Source of the DNA: Plectrocnemia conspersa
Lineage: Eukaryota; Arthropoda; Insecta; Trichoptera; Polycentropodidae
DNA length: 64,000 nucleotides
NCBI GenBank assembly: GCA_009617715.1
Contig: VTFK01000294.1
Coordinates: forward strand, 62,001-126,000
Reading direction: 5' to 3'
The translations under genes and the position numbers were made by a program. Positions 1-11,900 of this stretch are shown in pieces (position 1 is the first letter of the stretch; every line of letters starts with the position of its first letter). Below the pieces are notes generated by a model that was given only the letters and a program-made list of their open reading frames with translations, did not search any database and was not told the origin of the DNA.

Positions 1-1377
1 GTTTTAATGTTTACAGCGCGGGTAATTATGCATTTGTGACTTGTAGATTTTTTGTTTGCTTTTTAATTGTTTTTTTATTACATTATAAATAAATTACAAC
101 TATACCCAACTGTCATGTTTAGTATCTTTAAACGTTGTTTAGTTGGCTTATCTGATAAATGTCCATCCATTCAAAGTCAAGCTGAATGCTTTATTGCTAA
201 ATTTATGCTGTAATATATTGTTTTGTGAAAAAATCCAAGGAATCAACTCATATTTTTTTTTCTAAGAACAGATTTATGTGACTTGATGATTGAGATATTT
301 ATATGATTAAGATGTGATTTATTTATATATTTTTATTTGAATTATTGCATATTGAATAATTATTTTCGAAAGATTTATCTCTTGTATATTTAGTTTTTTT
401 TACTCATGTTAAATGTTAATTAAATTGAAAAAATACGTAAATATTGTATAATATTATTCTACTTTGATATCCTATGCCGATAACACTACTTCAGTCAATC
501 CCCTACTTTCAAACAATATAAGCATCGTTATTTTTGTAGTTTCAAGCCATGAAGATATCGTTTTCAACAAATAAAATGTAGGAATTTGAAAAAAAAAAAT
601 TTTTTTTTAGTACTGCTGGTATTTCATTTTGTAATACCGGTAGTAGCAAAGGTCGATTTTTGCTCCAATACCGATATTATCGAAATCAGTACTACCTGTA
701 TAGCAAACCTTAGTTGTGTTTAATTTATTTATTTCTTTTTTGAAGATATATTATTATTATTATTTTATTAATTTATTTAGCTTAATAGCTAATCTTTTAT
801 TATACAATATACAAGTAAAAAATTGTTATTTAAACTCAAATTCTAAAATTATATGTTTATTGTAATTTTTTAAAATAGTCAAGTTTGTGCCCTTTCTGTG
901 ATTATCTTGAAAATTTATAAATTATCGTGAACATTTCATGTTAAATAAACCTAATGGTTTAGGAGTAAATAATGTATCCAATGTCATTTTTAATTCCTCC
1001 GTAGATTTATGGGTGAAAATCAGAAGGAGCAAGGATTGCAGAATAAAGGGGATATTTTAAAACGTCCGTTTAAAAATATTCCGGCTATTGATACTTATCT
1101 TTGAAACAATGTCCCTAGTATTCAAATGGAGATTCTCAATTATCACCTTGAACTTATTATCACATCTTTTCATCAGCTGTTTTTAGATCAAAATTTGAAA
1201 AACCGTTGTTTACTGTCTCAACATCAATAACATTTATCCCATTAACATCCCATAAACAATACAAATGTTATTGTGTGTTTTTACTTACAAAATATAAGTT
1301 AAGACGGATATAAAAATCGCTAAATGTTTAGTTTGATTTTATATTATTAAACATGTTGATATTTCTTTCATTTTTAG
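1..1377 (+). other. Intron upstream of the last APRT exon
   Basis: AT-rich sequence ending in a pyrimidine-rich tract and the AG at 1376-1377, so it reads as the 3' part of an APRT intron. I found no other APRT exon here, so the earlier exons lie outside the window. Around 605-712 there is a small cluster of related direct and inverted motifs (GTACTGCTGGTATT, AATACCGGTAGTAGC, CAGTACTACCTGTA) that may be a decayed transposon end. Nothing else is supported. Confidence 0.6.
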
Positions 1378-1599
1378 GCAGTGTTTGAGGTTAAGAAAAC
1401 TGCTTTCTCGAAACCTGGTACTAAATGTTTGATCATCGACGATCTACTAGCCACAGGCGGATCCGTAGAAGCAGCTGTAAAACTGCTCAAACAGTGTCAG
1501 TGTGACGTCCTGGGATGTTTGACTGTTATTGAATTAGAAGATCTTAAAGGAAGGGAACGGCTGACAGATATTATCGTTCAATCAATCATAAAATATTAA
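1378..1599 (+). CDS. APRT: Adenine phosphoribosyltransferase, terminal exon (partial gene)
   Basis: APRT is the cytosolic purine-salvage enzyme that makes AMP and pyrophosphate from adenine and PRPP. The exon opens in phase 0 after an AG at 1376-1377, runs 73 codons and stops with TAA at 1597-1599. It encodes the diagnostic PRPP-binding loop CLIIDDLLATGGS, followed by the family's C-terminal pattern (VEAAVKLLKQ, then a beta strand ending VIELEDLKGRERL). This is roughly the last 40% of a protein that is usually about 180 residues. The active-site acidic pair DD and the TGG turn are intact, so the gene looks functional. The 5' exons are outside the window. The nearest AATAAA-type signal downstream is near 1872. 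The gene is convergent with VPS15, whose stop lies about 1.1 kb away. I am confident in the family. Confidence 0.93.
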   Translation, partial: AVFEVKKTAFSKPGTKCLIIDDLLATGGSVEAAVKLLKQCQCDVLGCLTVIELEDLKGRERLTDIIVQSIIKY

Positions 1600-2050
1600 A
1601 AATATAACATAAAAAATATTTTAATTTCGTTATTTTTGTATAAAAATTATATAATTAATAACTAAACATTCCTTGATACTATATTTGTTAATTATGGGTT
1701 TATATGTTTGAGCAGAAAATCATTTATCATATCAGTTTTTATCTTTGACCTTTTAGGTATTTGTTATGTATGACATTCCAAACTATTCACCATTATTTTA
1801 TAATTTGGAATTGTATATGTAATATTAACTTTACTATCAATACTCACAGAGGTTAAGTTTATTGTTGAAGAAATAAAATATAATCTGTTACTACATAAAA
1901 ATGTGTCATTATTTCTTTCTATACATATAAAAAAATAATATAACAAATCGATATATACATAATTTATTATTATAATTGAATCGTATTATATTTAGAGCTA
2001 TTGAGTCGTTGTATATGAAATATTCAACAAATTCTATACTGTAATATTTA

Positions 2051-2113
2051 CAGATTTTCATGAATCATGTAAGACAAGGATGTGTGTTATCACCGATGTT
2101 CTTCAATATGTAA
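2051..2113 (+). pseudogene. LINE reverse-transcriptase fragment (B-motif)
   Basis: A short open stretch reads QIFMNHVRQGCVLSPMFFNM and then a stop. It matches the conserved non-LTR reverse-transcriptase block usually written GVRQGCVLSPxLFN. The frame is not extendable on either side, so this is a fossil fragment. The family type (non-LTR RT) is secure from the motif, but the clade cannot be told from so little sequence. Confidence 0.8.
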
Positions 2114-2377
2114 TAAATAAATAAAATATATTTTTTAAAATAAATATACAAAATATAAAAAGTATATCTTTGCTGAAATTATCAAATTTGTATCGAATAC
2201 TTTAGTCGATACTGTGAAAAGCTAAGGCAAGATAATGTTATAGTTTCAAGATATTTAGACAAAAAAACACAAAATTTTATGATGTTGATTGAAATGTAAA
2301 AATACCAGATGCATATATTATTTAATATATTTAAATCATTTCTCTGGCGACCGTTTGTAACGCTAAACTGTTTCTAG

Positions 2378-2506
2378 GAACGAGATAAAGAACAGCGTCT
2401 CAGAGAATGGTGAATTGAAGATGAAAATTTATGTGAATTATATAATTCTAAAAATCCCAGAACACACCCTAAAAGTAATACTTTACAATTAACAGTAAAA
2501 AAACAG
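2378..2506 (+). pseudogene. Possible dead exon, 43 codons with one internal stop
   Basis: A segment bounded by TTTCTAG on the left and CAG|GTAAAA on the right is exactly 129 nt and would be phase 0 at both ends. Its frame is open apart from one TGA at codon 12 (ERDKEQRLREW, stop, IEDENLCELYNSKNPRTH and onward). The composition is hydrophilic and gene-like. I do not recognise a family. It could be a relic exon, a transposon piece or chance. Confidence 0.3.
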
Positions 2507-2688
2507 GTAAAATGTTTCATATTATAAAAGAGCTTTCACTCTGAACGTTGCACTGTTATGTATGGTTGGTAAAAATATTAAAAATCAATATTTCATATAC
2601 AACGAGCCAATTCTTTACTAATTACACTCTTCATGTATAACGTGATACATATTAATGTTAATATAAATTATACACAGGCAAACTTAAT

Positions 2689-5600
2689 TCACTTCCAAAC
2701 GTTTATGACACCGTCGGCCGATGAACTTAGCAAATAGCACTTGTTCGCTTGGACCATTGTCAAATCTGTGATGGAAGCTGTGTGATGTATTCCTCTGAGT
2801 TCTGGTCCACATCTTGATGTTTGATCTTCAATTGACAATCTGCTCGTGTTACTGGTGAGAGACGTCAATTCTTGGATCACAGGAGTAGCGTCGACGATAC
2901 GATTTCTAGAACAAAGATAAAAATTTAGATAGCAACTTGACTCAGAACCAGAGACCAGAGAGACTCGATTTACACGATTGTGATATTCTATGAATCTTAC
3001 ACAGTCATACTGACACTTGTATCAAATTTAATAAAATCAACAATTTAAGCCACTTACTTGTATGAAACGGAAGCTGTGCTGGCAGTATATTGGTCGTTAG
3101 CAGCACCCACTAGTATGTAAGAGTCATCAGGTTGATCCAAATCCCAAAATCTTATTCTCTGGTCTGAGCCGGCCGTCAGAACAAACGGTGAGTCGTCAAT
3201 GATACCACCGTACAAGGCACCGATGTAGTGAGAGCAGGGCTGTAATTAAAATATATTTAATACAGTACAATTTTAAGCAATAGTAATAATTGTTTAGTGA
3301 AAAAAAAATACCACTGTGTAAGTCAAAGGTGGCTTATCCGAAGGCCAAAGCACTTGCTGTCTTTGAGCGCTTTCTAAGCTCCAAACGTCTGCTTCGTTTC
3401 CGGTAGCACAGATAACCCAACAGTCTTCTTTTGGATGTGGCTTAATACTACGAATTCTACTTTCTATAAAAGAGAAAAAAATTGTAAAAATTCGATAGAA
3501 GGACTAGACGGACTAAATAAAGAATGCCCCTGTCTGTATCAATAAACTAAGAGAGTAATTATTATAAATTTTATACATACCTTTTGGATGCGATAGCGTA
3601 GTTATGGGTAAGCTAAACCTCAAATCCCAAGCACGAACGTGACCACTGGAAGTACCGATAGTCAACCATCCTAAGCTGCTTGCGTACATGCAAGTGTAGA
3701 CTCCGAGTTTTAAATCTCCTTGCAGTCTCCACGCGTTTCCTAATGGTTGACATTTTATAATGTGTTCTTATTGTTTCATTCGTACTTAATAAGATTTCAT
3801 ACCTGGTGCTCTTAAATCCCATCCAACTATTCCGCCATATAGAGTCGCGTATATAATGATATTGTCTCCGCCCATGCAATGAGCATTACACACCACATCA
3901 ATAACTCCACCATCATCTATTGGATCTAGTTGACGACATTGTGATAAAACCATCTTTGAAGATCCAGAATCAAGCCTGAAATCAAAAATAAACTATTGGT
4001 AAAATCCCTGCAAAGTGAGGAGTAGGGATTTTCAAGTACGGGTACCCGGACTCGGATCCGTCGAGACGTATTTTGCAGACGTTTGTTTGGAAGTTTTGAG
4101 AATATCTGTGTTTTGCAGTAAGTAATAACTTATTATTAATTAACCTTAGAGTACCAACAATTTTTTTGTGTAAAGAAGATTTAAAAAAAAACTGTGAACA
4201 ATGAAAATTTGCCAAAACTACGATAACTTGTCTATCTATATTCTTACGCATAAAAACAGTTTTGTGCAAAAGTGTCAGCCATAATTCTCAATTCTACACG
4301 AATGACTACAGTTAATTTTAGCACATAAAGATAAGAAGATAAATTTCACAGAAAAGGACAAAAATGGGCTATACATAATGCAGTGGTACATCAGGGGAAA
4401 TTGACAATCTGCGTTGTTTAAATGTTCAAAGACTTCAGATATAATTAACACAACTGTGTTGTTGCAGTTGGTTTATTTTTGATATTAAATATTTCATAAT
4501 GTTTAACTAAAAATATAAATTCATACTTTATGAATAGTTAGAAAAATATTCAAATAACAAATATATTTGGTATTCTAATATTTGGATTAAAGTTCTAATT
4601 GTGGGCTACAAAGTGGCTCTATGCGACTCGCAAACAATTAGACATTTTTTATGTAATGAGACAAACACTGCGGCCCATATAGTGATCCTACATGATAATT
4701 ATAGCATTAGTTACATATTATGCTAATATACTAACGCACTAACGCGGGAATGGTCGTTTGCGCAAAATATTATATTCATTGTTTAAAAATGCATAGGAAA
4801 AAACATCGTTAACATAATTATTGATTTCTTAATATTTAGTAGGGCGGAAACTAATTTACTAATATGTGTTAAAATAGGTTCACTAATAAGAAACAAATAA
4901 AATTTAGTTAAATAATGAATTATATATAACAGATTCACTCTCAATTTATTATTGTTATATGTGTATTATATATAGTTAAGGATAAATACCTTAAAATGAA
5001 CACTGATCCATCTTGCGTGGCAGCAGCAAATGATTGATAATTTTCGCACGGAGCCATACCGATAACAGGTCCTGCACCTCTGTTATACATTGATTTTGAT
5101 CTTGAAAAGCGCAAGCAATTAATTTTGAATATAATCATTTTTATATAATACATATTAAAGAACAAATCTTACTTATTGACAATGTTGACGGTTTCCATTT
5201 TTGCCAAATCCCACAATCTGACCGTTCCGTCGTTGGAGCATGAACCAAAAAATCCTTTGGTGTTAGAACAAACGGAATGTGGACTAGTTGATAGATTCAC
5301 TAAGCGATTGACGGTCGATCTTAAAATGTTTATTAAAAGTTATGTATGTAGACATATGAAATAATTATATATATATATTATATATATTTGTATATACTAA
5401 CTTATGCTCGTGTAGCTGCGCCATGAGCGAAGATCCTGGCTTCCAGTTCGAAGGTGGTAAGTTACTACCGCAACTCTCAATAGCACACTCTCGAGATCTA
5501 TTAATGAAAAAAAGTTAATCGATGATAAGGTTGCTCAGCTCAAAACCTTTTCCGCAACCGATTTCTCCCTTCAGGTGTAGGGTAAAGTCTGGCGTTCCAA

Positions 5601-5953
5601 GATCCGCAAGTAATTTTTATAAAGCTGCCCGAATGGCAGTGAATGTACTAAATAGATTAATAGAACTTTTTGGATGTGAAGCGTGGAAATGGTAGTAAGG
5701 GTCCGGTATATTCGATATAAATGTTTCGATAAGAATCTTTAAAATATGTTGAGACATTTAGATTTATAATAAATATGTATAGATATAAGGAGATCTTCTA
5801 TTGACATTGCCATGTATCAAGATTTTTAGTAGAAAGTGTAATCTTGTTTAAACGGAGGGACAAAACAAAAATAATACCTCAAGGCTTTTGTGTACTTCAG
5901 TTGTTGGCGTGTAGATAAATTTTTTAGTTCTTGTCGGCACGGTGCCATGCTGT
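2689..5953 (-). CDS. PIK3R4: VPS15 exons 16-24: C-terminal WD40 domain
   Basis: Nine exons encode about residues 1000-1436. Exon 16 begins [13 protein letters not shown], the conserved entry to the WD40 region. Exon 17 includes [19 protein letters not shown]. Repeat blades are visible from their WD-type ends: GTVRLWDL (exon 18), [11 protein letters not shown] (exon 20), [13 protein letters not shown] (exon 21), EADVWSLE (exon 22), [11 protein letters not shown] (exon 23) and GVINVWK followed by the TGA stop at 2689-2691. The last Trp-Lys is the usual end of the family. In the known complex the WD40 ring is an interaction platform at the end of the V-shaped assembly. Confidence 0.94.
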
Positions 5954-8900
5954 CTGTAATTAAATATACAAAATTATAATCTATTCACTAAAATATTTCA
6001 TCTATGTATATTAACAAAAAAATGTACATTGAACAAAACTTCTCTCCTGCAAGCTCTGCTCGACAAGCGAAGATAGATGAGTTACGTTCGAGTCCAGCGA
6101 TATCGGAGACGGTGCTCTTTGTAAGAATTGACTACTACTGCTGCTACTGTAGTGCATTGTAGATACTTGAGTGAGCATGTGAGTGGGATTTAAAGTTGTA
6201 GACATTTCGGTATCTGTAATGAAATAAATATTCATGTATTATTTAAACATATCAATAAATGCTAGATGCTGATAAATGTAGTAAATGCACAATAAGCTAG
6301 AACAGTCCTGCCTTTACATATGATGATCGGTAAAATACCTCTAGATAGTAAAGCGGAAGCTTCGTTTGAAGTTTTGTCGCCGAACATGTGTTGCCATTCA
6401 GAGTTCATGTGACTGTGAGTTTCTAATGTGGATTGACTACCGGCAATCGCTTTAGGAGTTCTTCTACAAAAGAAACAGTTATTATAGTAAAGTTTAAAAT
6501 TTTCAGGAGAAGTATAGCAATTAATAATAGTATGACATTGTTCGAAACGCTATAAAATACTATAATAAAGACAATTTTATCAGAAAAGTTTAAAACGGAT
6601 TTTTATAACAATTTAATTGCAAAAATAAAAAAAGGACATGAAGCTACAACTAATGTCAGTTATAGCTTATTTATTAATTAATAAAAGAAAGACTATTACT
6701 GATGGTAAATTATTAAAGTCATGTTTGGTTGTTGCAGCTGAAGAAATGTTCCGGTAACACAGTTTTATTTCAATTTATTAGTCTTGCGGCGAAAACTGTT
6801 ATTACAACAGCAGAGCACATTGTGAGTAATATCAATAGGCAATTAAATAGCAAAACAAATAATTTTAAGTATTTTTCTCGCTCGTTACTGCGACAGCGCT
6901 GCCACGATTTTATTGCTTTTGACGTGAATTTTCGACTTCTAAGAAGTGATAATTGTTTCTTAAACCCTCCTATTGAGCGAAATTCGATTTGAATATACTT
7001 TAACCAACATTCTTATATCAAAATTACGTAGTAATATTGATAAAGATAACTATCATATTTTTAAAACATAGTGTAATATAGAAATGCAAACTAACTATGT
7101 AGCGATATGAGAGATGCGACGTCTGTTTGTACTACTTATTCTGCTTATTACTGAGAGAAATATTTGAACTTATAAAACTATAATTAGTTTTAGAACTTTC
7201 GTTAGGTTAGGTTTGGGTTTGAACAGAAAATCGACATTTCGCAATTGGCAAATTGAATTTTATACATTTTAGAGCAGCATATAATTTCACTGTCGCCTAT
7301 CAGTTAAATTATATTCTTTCTAATAGAAATATGTATCTACTGGTGAAAATATATTTGTACTTCACTAGTGAAAATATAACTTTATTGAAAAATACACATT
7401 CACTCTAACATTTATATATCGCATATACATTTTATAATGATAAGGTATGGAAAAGTTAAAATCATATAATTTTACTAGCACCTGATAGATTTCACTGGTA
7501 AAAAAATATATCTACCGGTGAAAATGTATTCCAATATGATTTCACCTGAAATGATATAATTTAAAAAATATTTTTGGGGTAGATTTGACTATTGTTTTAG
7601 ATTTTCTTTGAACATTTCTGTTTTAGAATCTGGGACATCATTTCAGTTTTTTAATATTTCTATTTCATTAACACCGTGTGTCGCTAACAAGTTAACTTGT
7701 TTTCAAATGTAAGTCGCTCTAGATCCAGGAACGAGTTAACGTGTTTCTTCAAATCTCCGACTTTAACGATTTTTTCTGGCATCTGTTGTCATTTTATGGC
7801 AGCAAGTTAAAATAAGTATATAGAATACATATCTTTAACAGATGCCACTTTTTTTATTTCTGTTCATGCAAAATTAAATAATTAAAAATTAATTAGTGGT
7901 TCCAGGTTCTGTTTAACATTTTTAGTTGAATATGAGACCTTTACCGTCATAAATTTATATTATGTGCCACTAAAAACAATATATTCCACCAGAAGATGTC
8001 ATTTTATAAATTTTATTTATACAAAATAAAATTATAAAAATTATTAGCGTTTCGAGTTCTTTGTTTATATTTGACGAATATCTTCGGTAATAATATAGGT
8101 TTAAAATAATAACATACCAAAGTGAAATATGCTTTTATTAGAATTGATCTTGCCAAAATTTTGCATCTTTGCGGTGCAAATTTACGTCGCCTTTGAGCTG
8201 CGAACATGTTTTTTTCGAATCTCTGTAGTCAACGAATTCTTTCTGATATCTGTTGTCATTTTATGGCGCTTTTTTTTGCTTTTCCTCGAGTTGAATATTT
8301 ATAATCTAATCTATGCACCATGTCGAATCTTCACACATGATACTTTTCATTCAGAGCTATAAAATGCAGCAGTAATAATGGTTGTATGCTTGTATTTTAT
8401 GATAAGAGCCGACAATACTTTTCTTTTTAAATCTAAAATGCCAGTTCCATTTAGGAGAATGTTTTGACAAATATCATACACTCGTAAATTATTAAATAAA
8501 CATACAAATAATATGATTACACTCAATAGTCAAAATAATAATAATAACATGAACAATAAAATAATAGTAATATAATAAGTGTAAATAATTTTTTTTTAAA
8601 TGTATATTTTGTGTTTCGAATTTATTTGTGCATTTTTCTGGACAAATGCCCCCCCAGCTGCCCCTCCCAAATGACACCCATGAACCTTTGGCACAGATAT
8701 TATGGGATTTCTTAACGAACGTTATCTAAAACTACAAGAAGAAACAGTGCTCATATATAAAACTTGCACGTTTGAAAATTTGAAAGACTAACATATTTAC
8801 GATTTTTCACAAAATAAGTTTGCCGACCACTGAATTAACATATTCTTACAGTTATATAATATATGGCAAAAATACTAACTTTAAAACAGCAGCATGATGA

Positions 8901-11900
8901 TTATTATCGGCACTGCCGTCCATAAAGTTACTGTCCAGTGTGACCATCTTGGAAATGCAGGAAAAACCGGAAAGACACAGTCTTCCGGGAGAGTCGTTGG
9001 AAGATTGGCTCGAAGTGCTTTGAGTCTTGACGCCTTGCATCTCGATCAAATGAGCGCTCATCTTTAATATCTGCGATTCCATCTGATCAGTCAGTCCGTC
9101 GGAGACGAGACGCCGGAAGAGGACTTTAAGTGATTGGCTCAATTCGCAGTACTGAGGAAGAGTGCCTGACTTTACCTGAAAATAAATTTAATTCAATGAA
9201 CATTATACCATAAATAAATTTCATTTCAATTCTTAAATCAATACCTTAGTTCTAGTCGCTTTCCTTTCGCGAAGAGTTTGAAGTAGTTGATTGATATCTT
9301 TATATCGAATGACTGAATCAAATATGGATCTAGGTACTGGCTGTATTAGACTTTCAAGTAACAGCTCAGTTTTGTCAACCTGTGTTTTGAAACACGATTA
9401 GATAAATTCATTTTAAAATGAATCTTGTTATAAATTACCTGAATTAGTTTATAAGTAAGGTAAGGCCAGACTAACGGTAAGATTTTACAGTTTACATCGA
9501 TTGGATTCAACAGCATTGCTACACAGGATATTAAGCCGCAGATCTCGTGGCGAATCTGTTCAAAAAATATATAAATTATTATAAACTGATCACATTTGGT
9601 TAAAAAAATATTGATTACCCATAGATTTGGATGACTCAAATAGCACACTGTTTCAGCTATCAACTTGCACAGAGCCGGCTTTTGTATCAAGCCCAGTTCC
9701 GCTAAAGATGTAGTAGCTCGTAGAGATTTGGCGATTATGAACTCGGATGGATCAGTCAGACCCTAGAATAAAAATTAAGCTTTAAGAAATCCTTAATGAA
9801 TATTTATAGAGTAAGTTGAAGGTATTGTTACTTGTTGCAGTAGAGGAACTAATATGTGAGAACAGTGCCAGCCGACGTACGCTGCCACTCCTATGATGCA
9901 ATCGAAGAAGCTACCTCTGAGTGCAGTGTCTTCTTTGTCGTTCAAAAAAGTTATCATATGTGATAATAAGACATCGTTGGCTAAAATAATTTCATATATT
10001 AAATACTAAGAATGCAGAATAAATTTAAGATTAAGAAAATACCTTTTTGTTTTCCGAAGAACACACATAATTTTGTAATACCACTCTCCATCAAAACTCT
10101 TCTTACGAGCGTCTGCGAGTCGGTCAGTAAGCTTGATACTGTTTGTCTCACCTGATTTTAAAAAGCTTGTGAGTGCGTAGAAAAAAATAATGTTTATAAA
10201 ATATAGTTCATATAAATGTATACCATTTCGTGTAAAGCGGATAGTTCCGATTCATAATTGATCTTGACGGATTCTTTTGGGTTGTCCAAGTTTTGCGTTT
10301 GATCTAAGAATCTTAATGCTGTTTCGGCTAATAGTGCTAAAATCAAATAAAAAATTAGAATACTTAAATAGTGAGTTACTTTTAATTCAAGTGAATAATC
10401 CTGGTAAAAATATTCGTAGCAGGTAGTTTTAATTGATTTTATAATTTTTTTGCTTACTAATTAGTTGAAAAAAAGAATCAGTAACATTGTTTCATCTCCC
10501 CCTACACTAAATGGCACTCTAGGACTATGAGAAAAATATTTTCTATTGTGTTTAATAGAAGTTTGCAATTGAAGACCATGTATGAAAAAGTGGCAATGTC
10601 CACTTTTTTTCAAAATTTGTTTTATTGCCGAAATGGATAGTCCAAGGTATTTTCTACAAGCTCCGCTAAGGAAAAAAATCGTAAACCCACCATTCTCACA
10701 AAAAAAAATTAAAGCCAAAAATATCACCACTTTTGGAAAAACAACCAATGTCCAAACATTTTTTATGACGAATTACTAATGTCCTGAACATTGGTGGTTC
10801 TTCACATTAAACTGACTAAACAATAGATGTATTAATTAAAAACTTTGAATGATAATTTATGTAAGTCTTTTTCCTTAAGATTTTAAAAGGTTAAAATAAT
10901 CAATAAGATATTTTTTCTCATATTGTGTAAATATAAATACTTTCGTATAAAAAGTTTTATATTCCTTGTATTTGTTAAATGAGAGTTGGTCACAGACAGA
11001 CACAAGAGTGGAATTAAGAAGATGATATATGTATGTATAATTGCAGAAATTGTACTTTTTTTTTACACAGGAGATTGGGCAGCTTGTATTACAAAAACGC
11101 CACAAAAACACAAGAGCAAAAGCGTCACGTGCATACACAGAACGAATATTCTCTGGTCTGTGCGTGCATATCATTTTTCTTTTAAATAAATAAAATTTCG
11201 TTTTCTTAAATGTCAAGAAGACACTAATTTATTACGTTACTCAAAAAAATAAAATGTGAAACATATACAAATAATCTCTGACCAGTTGCATTTTAAATTT
11301 GAAAAATACATCAGTCGCAGATAGTCATTTGAGTGATTCAGTTGTGATTTTTTAACATATTACATTTTATACTCGAGAGTTCTTCGATTAATATAATTAA
11401 TAAACCAAAAAAACACATTTTAAATAAAAGTGGTTGCTCTTCAATTGAAATTAATAGTTTTAATCGCTTTGATATTGAGTATGATTATATTTGTCTACTC
11501 TTTCTGAAGAATCACTTTTCGAACCGTTGATATGAATATGATATAATAAAATAACCTTTTTCAAACTAAGCATAGACTTATTTGAGTAATATTGTGATCT
11601 CTGTAATAAGGTAAGATAATAGTGATTGTCAGATGTAAATAAAAAATGAGTTATTGTATAGAAATCAGAGATTAGTTATTTATACAATACATACCTATAT
11701 TGTTGGCATATGCTGCTCTAACTGAAACTGCCGAATCAGTTGCTAATGCCGCAATTTCCGGAAAGATATATTCAGGAAATACGTTGAGATCAGATTTAGG
11801 AAGGATGTCGATCATGGACAAGCACTTTGTCAGCGTATCTAGGGCGCTAACTCTGACCCTAGGCAACGCATCGTGCGTCAAATGTATAATATAAGGTATG

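Larger units (their letters stand above)
1600..2688. other. Intergenic region between convergent APRT and VPS15
   Basis: AT-rich spacer holding both 3' UTRs. An AATAAA lies near 1872 for APRT. For VPS15 (reading leftward) I see no canonical AATAAA within about 300 nt of the stop. The spacer also contains a reverse-transcriptase fragment (2051-2113) and a possible dead exon (2378-2506), listed separately. Confidence 0.6.
6464..8879 (-). other. Largest VPS15 intron (exons 13-14), repeat-filled
   Basis: A 2,416-nt intron. It holds one copy of a dispersed repeat (6870-7620), a diverged tandem duplication (about 7845-8130), a shared segment TCTGTTGTCATTTTATGGC at 7783 and again at 8248, and an ATT/AAT-rich low-complexity patch near 8536. 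Near 8640-8681 a run of CCCCCCC and CCCAAATGACACCCATG looks like a DNA-transposon terminus. No exon was seen. Confidence 0.6.

Noticed and set aside
164..1377. Possible earlier APRT exons
   Set aside because: No match to the conserved APRT N-terminal or central motifs was found in any frame.
3613..3879. Minus-strand frame at 3613-3879 different from the WD40 frame
   Set aside because: Exons 20 and 21 read in other frames with conserved WD motifs and correct splice sites. This frame runs through the intron.
5176..5364. + strand open frame over 5176-5364
   Set aside because: Opposite VPS15 exon 18, which carries a clear WD40 blade on the minus strand.
10986..11216. Overlapping frames in the intron between VPS15 exons 6 and 7
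   Set aside because: Both strands are open by chance over low-complexity sequence. No motif or splice support.
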